From Anisus vortex (lineage: Eukaryota > Mollusca > Gastropoda > Planorbidae): a stretch of 64,000 nt of DNA. The position numbers and the translations under genes were made by a program. Position 1 is the first letter of the stretch. The number at the start of each line of letters is the position of its first letter. Below, in pieces: positions 45,201 to 57,800 of this stretch. Below the pieces are notes generated by a model. That model was not told the origin of the DNA. It did not search any database and was given only the letters and a program-made list of their open reading frames with translations. The stretch covers positions 19,852,426 through 19,916,425 of the forward strand of contig OX421506.1 of the NCBI GenBank assembly GCA_949126835.1, in the 5' to 3' direction.

Positions 45201-47135
45201 AAATCTATACATACAAAATACAAATTTATCAATGATAAAATTCAATGAAACTAGAGTGTAATGCTCAGGAACAAGTCTATGATAGAATATATATTGAGAT
45301 ATATAACAATGGATACTTAAGAAATATTCATAAATTCTGACAACTTTAGCTTATCATTCATTGAAACAAGATGGTCAAAGGCTCTGACATGGAACCAAGT
45401 ATTATTCCAACACTTCCATGTAAGAACAAGCTTTAGATTCAATTTTCAGTGGGTTGAATGTTTGGGATTTACAGTTGGTAATACTTTCAAGGTACCTCAT
45501 TGGGCCATAAGATTTAACAAACACAAGAGAAACACAAACAAAATGCATCATAAGACAATTCTACAACAGCATGAACTTAATTACCTGCTAAAAAAACAAC
45601 TTATTTTATAAAGAAGACTATTGCATCCTACGCTCATCCAACCTATTATCAAACATTGAGCATAATCCATTAGAAAAAATGGTCCTGCGGATAGTTCACC
45701 TGAGTGTCAACCAACACATCACGGCTTCTATCCCTGCCACCGACCGATCCTAGCCACCCTGCAGGAGTTTTGGGCCTAATGGACGTAATAATCTTCTATC
45801 TACAAGGAACGTCTGTAAAACTTATAAGAAAAATTCACTAAAGTTTGTCTTCCTTTCAACATAAACATAGCTATAAAAATTATGACATTGCCATTTTTAA
45901 TAAATCATGGTGGAAGTTCTTTATACCATAATAATATATAAAACTATTTTTGGTATAGTCTATGCGTGCTTGGTATATTCCGATTTTATTTCTTTTTAGT
46001 TTTTCAATACTTTCATCCTTGAGAAAGATAAATGTTGCTCAAGTTCACAATAAATATTAATTAATTATATTTTGGCCCAAACTGCAGAACAAATCGATAC
46101 AAACAAATAGTAATCTACTAACTAAAATTATTTAATTTTATTAACAACAAAGTGAAAACAATTTTTTACATTGTCCAATGGTCTACTTATCTTAGTTGTA
46201 ATCTTTTATCAATTGCCCTTTTATATTTTTAAAAGCAAGAAAATATTCACACAAAAAAGATTCAAAGCCTTTTTTTAGAGGTAGGCATCTATATATCACT
46301 AGCTTAGTAACAACTTAAAGTGTAACAAGAACTTACATGAAAATGAATTTATCACATACATATACAAAATCCAGCGTGTATATGTTAATGACTAAATTAT
46401 TGTCCCAGATTAGAGTCCTATACTTTTGGAACAAGCCATTTCGGCATTGAGTCCAATTTAATGGAGTTAGGATTTTAGCACTGCATCATCAGAATCTGAG
46501 CATCATAATGGTTGTCACAAAGTTTAAAAATTAAGTGTCATTAAATTAATTTAGACCATAGGTTTGTCATTGGTTGATAGCTTTTTATTTGTGACCCAAG
46601 TCTTAAATGGTTTGATCTACATCAACTTTTTTTTGGGCCTTATGATATTGTATTTACGACAATGCTTTAAGGTTACAAAATATTAAATACAGGTAGATCA
46701 TTCAAGAAATAAAAATGACAATAATGTACTTTTGCAATTCATATTTGAAGTCTTTAAGATCTAGTACTAAATTTATAAGTTTTTGATTTTCAGATCAGAG
46801 TTTTTATACATTATCTTTTTTTTTTGTAAATACTTGATACATTTCACAATTCTAAAGGAAAACAACAGAAATAAACATCAAACTGTAGAGATGCAAGTAA
46901 TGTTATTGAGATTTATGAACAATTTGCTTACCAATGTACAATAAAATCAAACAAAATTGACAACAACCAATTGAAATCATGAAAACAAAGTGTTATACAA
47001 GTAATGTTAATGAAATGTATAAATAGTTTACTTACCATTCTACAGTAAAATGAAACAAGATAACAACAACAACCAAGTGAAATCATTAAAACCAAGTGTT
47101 TTCCAAGTGTATGAAATAATTTAGGGATGACTATA
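42300..47135. other. Long stretch downstream of SLC4, no gene seen
   Basis: No supportable coding region. It contains a two-copy tandem duplication of about 83 bp (about 43124-43290, with ATGTTCACCATGAAGATAGA), three copies of a 37-39-bp repeat (CAGTCAACAAGCCATCACAT, about 43888-43998), CA microsatellites near 44065-44090, and a SINE-like remnant at 45605-45840. On the minus strand this lies 3' of the SLC4 stop codon, so part may be a long 3' UTR, but I cannot place its end. Confidence 0.55.
45640..45838 (+). mobile_element. SINE whose 3' tail resembles the local LINE tail
   Basis: The body has CCTGAGTGTCAACCA, TGCCACCGACCGATCCTAG and CCCTGCAGGAGTTTTGGGCC. This matches the body of the tRNA-SINE at 61225-61350 (CCACCAGCAGATCC, CCCTACAGGAGTTTTGGGAC). 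The 3' end differs: GGACGTAATAATCTTC, then ACAAGGAACGTCTGTAA, close to the LINE tail GGACGCAATAATCTTC ... AAGGAGCGTCTGTAA. Just upstream (about 45606-45638) is a short reverse-strand piece of the LINE tail. The tRNA-like head is degraded. Confidence 0.6.
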
Positions 47136-47137
47136 AT

Positions 47138-47543
47138 GATTATAATGACCATAATGACTATAATGAATGTATCACACATACACACACACTGACTGGACAG
47201 GATGATAATAATGACTATAATGACTATAATGAATGTATCACACATACACACGACACAAACTGACTGGACAGGATTATTATAATGACTATAATGAATGTAT
47301 CACACATACACACGACACACACTCAATGGACAGGATGATTATAATGACTATAATGAATGTATCACACATACACACGACACACACTCACTGGACAGAATGA
47401 TTATAATGACTATAATGACTATAATATAATGAATGTATCACACATACACACGACACACACTCACTGGACAGGATGATTATAATGACTATAATGAATGTAT
47501 CACACATACACACGACACACACTCACTGGACAGGAGAACAAGC
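47138..47543. repeat. About 62-bp minisatellite next to the SLC4 stop codon
   Basis: Five to six tandem units contain ATAATGACTATAATGAATGT, ATCACACATACACACGACAC and ACACTCACTGGACAGGATGA, with internal TAATGAC micro-repeats varying in number. The last unit ends about 20 bp from the SLC4 stop codon (47560-47562), so the array lies in the presumed 3' UTR. Short open frames across it are artefacts. Confidence 0.85.
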
Positions 47544-47559
47544 CTATCACTACACAGCG

Positions 47560-48293
47560 CTAACATCTGACATCCCCTCCGCTGGACTCTCTGTCTGGGG
47601 TTCTGGCGTGGACGTCGCTAGGTGGGTCAACCACAATCTCAGGTGGTTTGATAAGCTGGTCTTTCTCTTCATGGTCATCATGATCATCTATGTAAAATTT
47701 GACAGGTGTTTTCTTCTTGGATGGTGATGAGGTGATCCCAGAATTAGCACCATGCTCTTCTGTCTCTTCCTTGACACCACCTAGTAGTGGCTTGCTTCCA
47801 TTTCTTTTAGAACTGTGTTTCTTCTGTTTTCTGTAATATTGTTAAAAAAAAAACACAGAAATTATACTTTGTTATACACTCTAAAAATAAAAATAATTTT
47901 TCTTTTTCTTTGATTTAAAAATGTTATGGATCAACATAATGCATAGGAAAAATAGCAGAGTCAGAATCATAAATTCAGAAACAAAATGTTATCTTCAGGC
48001 CAAATGCATAACTTAACAATAAATAAAAAATAACATTAGTATAATTTATTTTATATATCCTCGTTAAATTATCCAACAAAAACAATTGAGCAGGGTTTTG
48101 CTTAAGACTGGAGATGTTTTCTTAAATATTAAATTATTATATTTTTTATAGTAGGCCAGAGTGTACTAAGTTTTTTTTTAATTACCGGGATATTAGACAT
48201 ATAGACAGACAATAAGTTACCGGTAAATCATTTGTAAAAATACTTAAAATGTGAAATTTTTAATAAATCTTTTCATTTTCTTATTCATGTATA

Positions 48294-48338
<45 letters not shown>

Positions 48339-48340
48339 TG

Positions 48341-48381
<41 letters not shown>

Positions 48382-48798
48382 AAAACAAATATGTTGTAGC
48401 TAAAAGTGTATCGTTGTTAATTTTCCCTTACTTAGTTGAGTAATTCTTTTTTTCAAACAGAAGAAAAGTTATAGTGTTATAAAATTATCAAATCGTTAGA
48501 TGTCAAAACTACTTTTCTAGGATTAAGATAAAAGAATATTTTTTAAATTAAATTATGAAGTAAGATTAGTTAGATCTCATGTGAGGTGCAACAGTTAATA
48601 AAGTAGTATGCTATTGGTATAACTAGCCACAAATTGCTGTATAAATAAGTTAACCTTTATATTAGAACAACCTCCTCAAAGATATTAAAATAGTTTTAGA
48701 ACAAATAAATGCTACAAGTGATTTCATATTCTATTAATATTATTTAACTCTTGTGCTACCTGGTCAAGATAATTCTGTATGCCATTATTTATCTGATT

Positions 48799-48842
<44 letters not shown>

Positions 48843-51800
48843 TGTAGTTTTATATATTTATTTGTTTGTTTTTCTGTAGGCCAACAAGAAGGGGACAATG
48901 TCTTTTGGTTTCATAAACACTGAAGTTTTTTTAACAGTGATGCAATTTAAAAAAAAATTTTTAGTTAGGTAAAGGGCTGTTTGGGGTTCAATGAATATCT
49001 ATATTATTATATTGTGATAAAATTGGGGACAAAATGAAAACGATGTACAAGTATCAAAATTAGTGGCAAGGGTTGGAAGCTAAAAAGTTAATAGTTTACA
49101 TAGAATCAAATAAGATGGGATGTTAAAAATTAATCAAATAAAATGAAGTTTTAGAAATTAATCAAATTAGAAGAATTATTAAAAATTAATCAAATTAGAA
49201 GAAGTATTAAAAATTAATCAAATTAGAAGAAGTATTAAAAAGTCATCTGAACTCATCAGTTTTTTAATTTACACATTTTGTTTCAACATATCCATATATG
49301 TCCCTTTTAAATCATTTAGTCAAAATTTCTTACCATTTTAATATTTGAAAATGGCTCAAAGTCATGGTGTGAATTTTATCATTCAACCTAAATTACTATT
49401 ACTGAACTTTTGTAATTTCTTTATAAGATGGTCTAAATTTTATTATTAAAATCTAAACTCCTGCCACTGATTGTTTTAAGTAGGTTCATACATATATGGC
49501 ATACATTCAAAATGAAATAATAGTTTAATCATGAAATTCAGCAAGCTTTAATCATATTATATAAGCCACCAAGTACTTAAATAAAGAATGTCCAAACTAA
49601 TTTTAATAAAAATGAAAATGTTAAGAAGAAAATAAACTTGCAATAAATTAAAAGCATTTTAAACAAAATGTTTAAAAAACAAATTTGAAGTTAGTTTGCA
49701 TTATGTGTTGCGAAAGCAATTAAAATTGTCTTCTAGAAGTAAAAATGAAGTAGGCAAACAAATTTTTGTTTTTACACCTCACCTATAATTATACAATATA
49801 TAAGGGTTGCTGTAAAAATATACAGAAAATAAATATTGAGGTTAATTTAAGGATTTGTTTCATGACTCTATGCAGGAATTGATGCACAGAATTTTAAATC
49901 TGAAACACAGGCCTTAAGTTTTTTCTTCGACTTCTTCTTCAGCTTCGATAAGTAAACCAAGAGCGAGACCATAATAACAACTTTTGTTTCATCAATTCCT
50001 GCTCAAGGTGTTTCATTCACATCAACATGCATTCACTATTTCTAATATACAAAGAAACTAAAAATCAGTATCTTTCTAAACTTGTAACAAAAAAAAACAA
50101 ATGTTAATGTAACAATAATCATTCCTGATTTGTAAGGCTACCAGGCATTATATGTCAAGATTTATTTCTTTAAATTTGAAGTGCTTACCAGCTATATAAT
50201 TTAAAATAAACATTTCTATAAAAATGTACTTTAAAGATTTTTTTTTTAGTAGAAATTACTTCGCATTGCAGTTAAATTGTAAAGAAATAAATTAATCAAC
50301 AAAAAACTATTGTATGTAATAGTTTGCTGTGATTCATGTTTGAATCAATGGCTGAAACACTTTAAAAAAATCATCACAACAAAGAACAAAATGAACGATA
50401 AATATGTTACTAAAACTAAGCAATCCGCAAACAATGTGATTCACCCTAAGACTGACACAAAACTAAGTCTAGTGCTTTTCTTGCAGTTTATACAAGATAT
50501 ATAGTAAATTTGAATAACATATAGTAATATTTTATCAAAGGGATTAGATAGAATATAAAAAAGATTGAGAAAAGAACAATAGGTCACCTATATTTATAAA
50601 GCCCGAGTTTCTGAAACTTCAATTTAAATAACTAATAGGTAAATCTGTAAATAAGCTTCTTGTGCAATTCATTTCAGTCCATAAGGATTTTCTTTTTAAG
50701 TACTATATAAACAAGGACGTTGTACAAGATCAATTGTCCAGGATAATTTCCCCATTCACTAAAGACTTTTAACATGTCCAAAAATAGTTTCAGTTTTTGT
50801 GGGACTCTAATAATTCCAATCCTTTTCTACAGGTTAAGAAGGGAACAAACAAACCAGAGTTATTGGCCTGATATTTCTAAAGCTTCACTGTACAAAGTTC
50901 AATCAAGCAGTGTTATATAGGATTGTTTGGTCATGCAGGACCAGAGTAAAGAAGAATGCAGGCAACAAAATAAAAAAAGAGAAAGAGAAAAAGAGGGACA
51001 ACGGGCTTGACACTATTCTGAGACTTGCATCCAGAACTTACCGCAGCAAAGCTGATTGGCTGATCAGCTTCCTGACAACTCTCAGTTACTTCGTTAAGCT
51101 GTTCACATGACTTTTTCTTGCTACCCAGTGGCATGCGATTAGCACTGTGGGTATGTCTGGTCATTTGTTAACATGCAGCTTGGTAGCTTTTTTTTTTTTA
51201 ACATTTGTTGCTTATTGATTTGGTTAATTCTAAGCATTAGATATTTGCTGCACAAGTTTTTTCTCAAAGCGAAACATTGACATAAGCCAGCCATGCATTA
51301 AGTTTATGTACCAAAAAATTTTCATAGTGAAAGAAATACTTTCTCTTTATTTCAACCATGCAAACTGAAAGGAGGAGGGGGGAAATAAAGAGAGACTTGC
51401 CATGCTCTCATTGAACTAAAAGGCCTAAAAATCTATTGGACCTAAATCTACTTGCACTGAAATAAGTTTTGGGGGCCAAATTCTTACCCATGCCCAAAGA
51501 CTTGCCATTAAAAAACTTCAGAGGGCACACTAAGCAAAAAAAACTACTAGTCACATCTGGACAGATTATCCAATAAATTACTCATTGAATTAATGAAATG
51601 ATAGTTTTGTGCCAGAGAACAAAATGATGGATTAAATAAAATCAAAGTGAAATCAATGGATATCAAAACATGTTTGCAGGATTTAAAATTAGCTTTGAGT
51701 ATTAAAATGCTAGAGCTGTTGATTCTATCATTTAGATTCAAACGCATAAAGATATCAAAATGTGAAGAGAAAAATGTCATTGATGATATAGACTATAAAT

Positions 51801-54800
51801 AGTCTTCAAATAAAAGATTTTGAAGGTTAGAATTATTGTAGACTAAATTACATATATTTGTGCAACTATTTATTTAAATCTAATGCAACTCAAGAATGGG
51901 TGGACTATAATCTATCAAGTTAAGTTTTCACTATAATTTTATAATCTATCCATATAATTCTTGCTATAATCTATCCCTACAAGTTTTGTGTCAGTCTATT
52001 GTTGAACCTAGAGATTTAAAGTTCAGTTCTTTAGGAGCCAAATGGCTACTTTTAAAAAAACTAGCCAAATATTTTTCCATTATGCGATAGTTCCCTTTTC
52101 CAAGCCCAATTAATAACTTTTGATAATGCAATATAGCTATACCATTTCTTCACAAAAAAAACATTATTCAATAATAGACAATATAAAAAAGTTGGGTTTA
52201 CATCTAAACAGTCCCAATCAGCTCAATAATTGTCATTAGTAATATTCTTTTGATATAATAATTTGAATATATATTTTTTTAAAATAAAATTTAAAAGAAA
52301 ACTTGTAATGAAACCCTATGGATTCAAAATAGTCAACAAAATGATATAAGACAAAGAAACACTTTTTTTAAAGACATTTAATGAATACATCTTCAACATT
52401 AAAATGGATTTGTGTGATTAAAAATTAGTACCCATAATGTAGGCCTATGTCACTCTAAAACCAAACACAGTGAAGCCTTAAATTTTAAGGAAATGAGAGA
52501 ACTGATAATTGCTAATTAAAATTAAAATTAAAATACAAAAAGACTCAAAATTACTTTAAATTTAGTTTCATAGAGCATGTGAAAAAACTACTGATATTCC
52601 AAGAATTTATTATGCTTTAGTTTTATAAGGTCATGAGCTTCACTGACATTGTTGAAAGAAATGAAGACCATAACCTAATTCAAAAATGTATCTCCCTTCA
52701 CCCTCTAAGTCTATACTTAGTCATTTTTGTTCTTTTCATTAATCCGCTAGCTAGTTGGAAACTAAAGTAAAAAGATCACTCACCTATATCTGATCAATGA
52801 AAGTAATGCAAGAAAGAAAAGCCACAAAAAGAAAAAACAGGAAAAAATTGAGTACATGAAAGCCAAAAGAAGAATATTTTTTCATTAAGATTACACGTAG
52901 CTCTAAACAAAAAAATGAACAAACACTCAAACAAACAAACAGATGCATAAAGTGCACTAGTTACTGAAACAGAATCACATTTATATATTAAAACACATTA
53001 ATCATTCACTCTATAGACCTTAGAACGTTTTTTGTTGAATTAGAATAAAAGATTCAAAGGGCTTAACAAACTTCTGTGAAAAGAATTTCTATGCGTTTAA
53101 TAATTAAATGTCAATTAACTGCTTCTGTGAGGTTTGCACAAGTCTCAAAATGCAGCAAGAGTAAATAACAAGACCCAGATAAAATCAAATTTCAACCCAT
53201 ATTTGACTTATTCTCTGGGTATAGTACCATCTTTTTCATTCTAACAGGCCAGTTTTATTACATTATTGGTACTAATTTTATTTACGCTAGATTAAATTTA
53301 TTGAAGCTTATAGGCCTATATGGAAAAAAAAAAGATTCATCTGTTGGAATATCTATTTTATTTAAATAGGATTTTTAACTATAATAAAAACATTGAGTCA
53401 TTGAGCCACACAAGAGCCAAGGAGGTCACTGTCCTAAACACAAGCTAGCACAAGCTGCATATTGCTGATACTGTATCTCATTAATGTAATCTCTCTATCA
53501 CTGACAACATTTATCTGAGAAAATATTTCTGTGACCCATAAAAAAATTGTTCTCTATCAGATTTTTTTTTGGTAGTTAATAAACAGTACAAAATAGTAGT
53601 AAAGTACCCTTCGGACCAAAGTGATCATAGGGCTGGTAAAGCAGCGTTCACCAGTTTCTGTGGCCACGGCATACTAGGGGATGTGGGGCCAGCACAATGC
53701 CCAGCCGCCTTTACTTTACCCCAACTAAGGTCATGTACCCATCAGAGCTGGGTAGACTCAGGGACACCCTCAAGTCCTGGGAAAAAAACCCGGTTTCACC
53801 AGGATTTGAACCCAGGACCCTCGGATCGCCAGTCGAACGCGCTGCCGCTCGGCTACCGTGCCCCATAGAATACTGAGGGGCCTGGGGCGAATGTCATATG
53901 CAGGGCCGATAGCCCTACCTCTAAGGTCACCTCTGACATCACACAGCCCGCAGGATTCTGATTTACACCCACTCAGAGCTTAACAATGATGCGTGCAAAC
54001 ATGGGTTAAAAATAGAGCTTAAACTAAAAATATCATTGTTTCCAGAATTATGATCATTACAATTATTTTCTTTACCCGTTTTTATTTTTAACTTTTTTTT
54101 AATGAGTTTAGCCAATTAAACTTTTTCTTTGAATAAACATCTAGAGGCTGCTGTAACATTCACGTGAAAGGAGCAATATACAAAATCTAGGCTAGCACAA
54201 AGAAAACTGTATGCAAGACTAGACAGACAAAAATCTACAGTGCAAATAAAACTGACAAAATAAAGTGAGAGGAAAGAAAAGTTGTTGATTTTTTTTTTCA
54301 GCATCTTAGATCCCAGCTGAAAAAATATTTTAGTTAATTTAATACTCATTTAGTTTAATCTAACTGACTAAAAAAAATATATAAAAAAAATTTATGAAGA
54401 TATTGGAGGTAACCTCAATGTTTAGAAAATAGAGGATGTAATAGTTTTGACACAAAATTAAATCCCTAATTAAAGAACATTTTGTAAAGAAAAAAAAAAA
54501 GCTAAAGAAACATTTCATCCAATCTACTTACTTTTTAGAACTACTCCTGTGCCCACTGTCATCTTTGTTCTGGTTTGCCAGATTAGTAGATGACTCGTTG
54601 GACATGATAGATTTCCACATGGCTGTCTTGGACATTTCCTCTGAAATATTCAAGACGTCGACATCAGCTTTGACTGTCCAATTTTCACCAGAAATTTCAC
54701 CAAAGCCTAAGGCTGCCATGGGTATAGCAGTGGAATCTTCAATAAGAGATCGTCGTTGCTGAATCAGAAGTTTTGAAGAAAAATTAGATAATGCAATTGT

Positions 54801-57800
54801 AAACAACTCACAGATAAGTTAAAGAAAACTTTTAATATACATACATAGTCAAATTTGTTTAAATGTAGGCATACTGTATGTATACAAATTGACTTATGCA
54901 CTTATTTTGCGCTAGATGTAAATACAAATTTGTATAGTAAATTTGATATTTGTTGTAATCATTGTGGGTATCTATTGCAGCATAAGTTGGCTACCAACAT
55001 TGCTTATTGAAATCATTAATGTGTGTGCAATGAAATTTTAGGAAGCTGAAAACTCAGATGTGTTTTGAAAGCAAGAATTATTTAAAGAAATTCTGGAATT
55101 AAACAATGTTTACAAATTTATATATTTGAAGAAAAAATAAAGACTTTAATGAGTTTGTCATGTAATAAAAATCATACAAGTTTTCACACTAAACATTCTA
55201 TTGAAACCTTATCTTATAATCTATAGATACCTATAGCACACAAAAGATTGGTACATCCTATGCTTAACAGTGCTTCAATTATTGTACATGTTTAAACAAG
55301 TAAGAAGTCTTTCCGTGCTGGGAGTGTTTCCATATTTGTGTTCCGCAATTGTGCCAAGCCATTTTTAGGCAGAATTTTTTAAAGTGCTCTTATTTATTCA
55401 TTAATTTGTAAAAGTATTTGTTTAGCAAGATACCTGTAATTCATATCAAATTAAAGGAAATTGAATAGGAAATAATAATAAGTAAAAGATAAGACATTGA
55501 ACCTGTGTCTTGAAAATAATCTAATAGAGTATTTGCAATAGGCGTGGCTTAGGTTTCTAGATGATGTAACTAAGTAAATAGCAGTCATGATGGTGATGAT
55601 GTTTAATAACATTGTTATTTAAACATGTCTATTTTACACCCTAAGTATAAGGAATTTGATTGCATAAATCTTGATATTTAAAACTGTTCAATGTTAGTTG
55701 ATGTTTATTTATTTAGGCTTTACTTATGGAAACAATGCAAACAGTTGGGGCTTCTACCTCTTCTAGTTTCATCTCCTGATCTTCTTTTTCTCTCTTATGT
55801 GTTTCTGGCATGATGTCATCCAACCACTTCAGTTCCTGCTGGCTGAAGATTTTATCCATTCCCTTGCGTACAAAGCACATGGCCAACACCTAAGCAAAAT
55901 CAATTATGACAATATTAATCAATTTATAATCAATAACAAACTGTTAATGCAAGTCTAATAATGTTAATATTAATTGATATCTTCATAGCTTGTTTCAGCA
56001 AGTATTGCAATATTAATTCTATTATCAATTGTTTAGTTATGATATATATGACAAACACTAATCATTTTTACAGAGTCCAACAAGGCAAATTAAATTAATT
56101 CTATATTAATCAATTTATTATATTCTGTTCAGGCAAATGTTAATATTAATTTATTTTAAAATATACCAAAGGTGCATTAATTAAGTCAATATCACTTGAT
56201 TTTTATCATAAACTGTTTAAGAAAGATAGTTATGCCAATATGAATAGTATTAAATGTATCCTATTTATAACAGCTTATAAAATTATTTTCAAATATTTTA
56301 AAAGGAGTTATAACATAATAAATGAACATTATTTGTAGCAACATGAAGTACAAAATGTAGGCCAATGAAACGAAGCGACTAATTTCAGCGTCTAGAATCT
56401 CACCATCAAGGGGAAGGCTATGGAAATACTTTTGACAGACTTGATGGCCCACAGAATGCCCAGGCATATGACTTGGATGGCCGTGAAGATGTGAACCCGG
56501 TTGGTCTTGACGTGGCGGAGGTACAGGAGGTCAGGCTGGTACTTGGGCGGCATCAGCAGGATCATGATGCGGTCAACAAACTGCATGCCCCTGAGTGAGG
56601 ACACACCCATGTACAGGAAGACGCCAAACAAGACGGGCATGGGGATGAACTGTGGTGAAAGAAACATTCAACTTCTATAAATAATCAACACTATAGTCAA
56701 TTTCAACATCAACCTTATAAACAACCATATAAAAGTAAATTTCATTTCTACATATTGTTAAAGCCATGGCTAATAGTAATTTTATAGAATACAAAACCCT
56801 GTATTGGTCACCTTCAGTACAGCTGTCAAGAAGACGGAAACACCAATGAACAAAAATATCAAGGCGCCAGTAACTCTCTGTTCTCTGTAATGTTAAAAAA
56901 TATGTATTAGATCTAGACATCCTAACAAAATTGAACAATGTGAACAGTTTCAAGCATGTCCTATCATAACATTTCGACAGCTAAATTTGTTTTGTAAATA
57001 TTTCTAGGTGAGACCCTCTGAAACAATAAGCAGAATGAAGCCTCAATTTATATCTGTCCTACCTAACTCCCAAAAATTTGGCACTCTCTCCTGGAGCTGA
57101 GCACTGGGACTCTTTCTTCAAGCTGTTGACGTGGTTGATAGACAGGACGGTGGCAGCAACGAACCAGGGCAGGCCCAGGAAAGAGCAGATTACAATCAGG
57201 GTCGAGATGACAAACAAGTCGAGATGGTAGCCTCCTCCTTTCTATAGAACCACAATGGAGCGTAAAATTAAAAGTATTTCCAATGTATGTATTTTTTAAG
57301 TTATCATTCTACTATAATGAATAGAAAAAAAACCCACTTTTAGCTTATTCTCTTTCCTGTTGACAATTACAGCTGTTATCTGCTGGTCCATGAAGATTAA
57401 AATGGTGACCAACATTGCTGGAATGATTGCAGCTATAGCCGTCCACCATGGATTGTAGCCAAAAGGACTGATAAACCACTTGCGATTAGGATTGGTTGGC
57501 TAGAAAAAAAAAGAAGAAAAGCAAAAAAATGTATAGCAACAAACTTACTCACTTAAGAACCTGAATCGAAAATCATTACTTTTGAATTTTAACTTTTAAT
57601 TTTGAGTGTTGATATTCTAATTGAATAAACTACTAATGTGCGGAAATTATATGAGTTGAGGTAACTGCCAAATGGAGATTGTGCTAGAGAGAGCATCTGG
57701 TTAAATGCTATGATAAAAGCAAGAAAGCAACATGGAGAGCAGCCACAAGTATTCTGACACAGAATTAGCTTACATGGGCAATAGCAAAAAAAAAAAGGAT

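Larger units (their letters stand above)
47831..54531. other. Last SLC4 intron, 6.7 kb
   Basis: AT-rich. It contains a long (TA)n microsatellite at about 48295-48380, a T homopolymer of about 35 at 48803-48839, a four-copy 32-bp repeat (AAAAATTAATCAAATTAGAA) at about 49115-49235, the minus-strand SINE at 53596-53865, and the candidate cassette exon at 51042-51156. A possible 6-nt microexon lies at 52784-52789 (see findings). Nothing else is supportable. Confidence 0.6.

Noticed and set aside
53800..53866. Functional tRNA gene on the minus strand
   Set aside because: The A and B boxes are present, but the acceptor stem does not close and the sequence continues into a SINE body repeated elsewhere.
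53569..53868. 99-codon plus-strand frame
   Set aside because: It runs antisense through a tRNA-derived SINE with A and B boxes. The frame is incidental.
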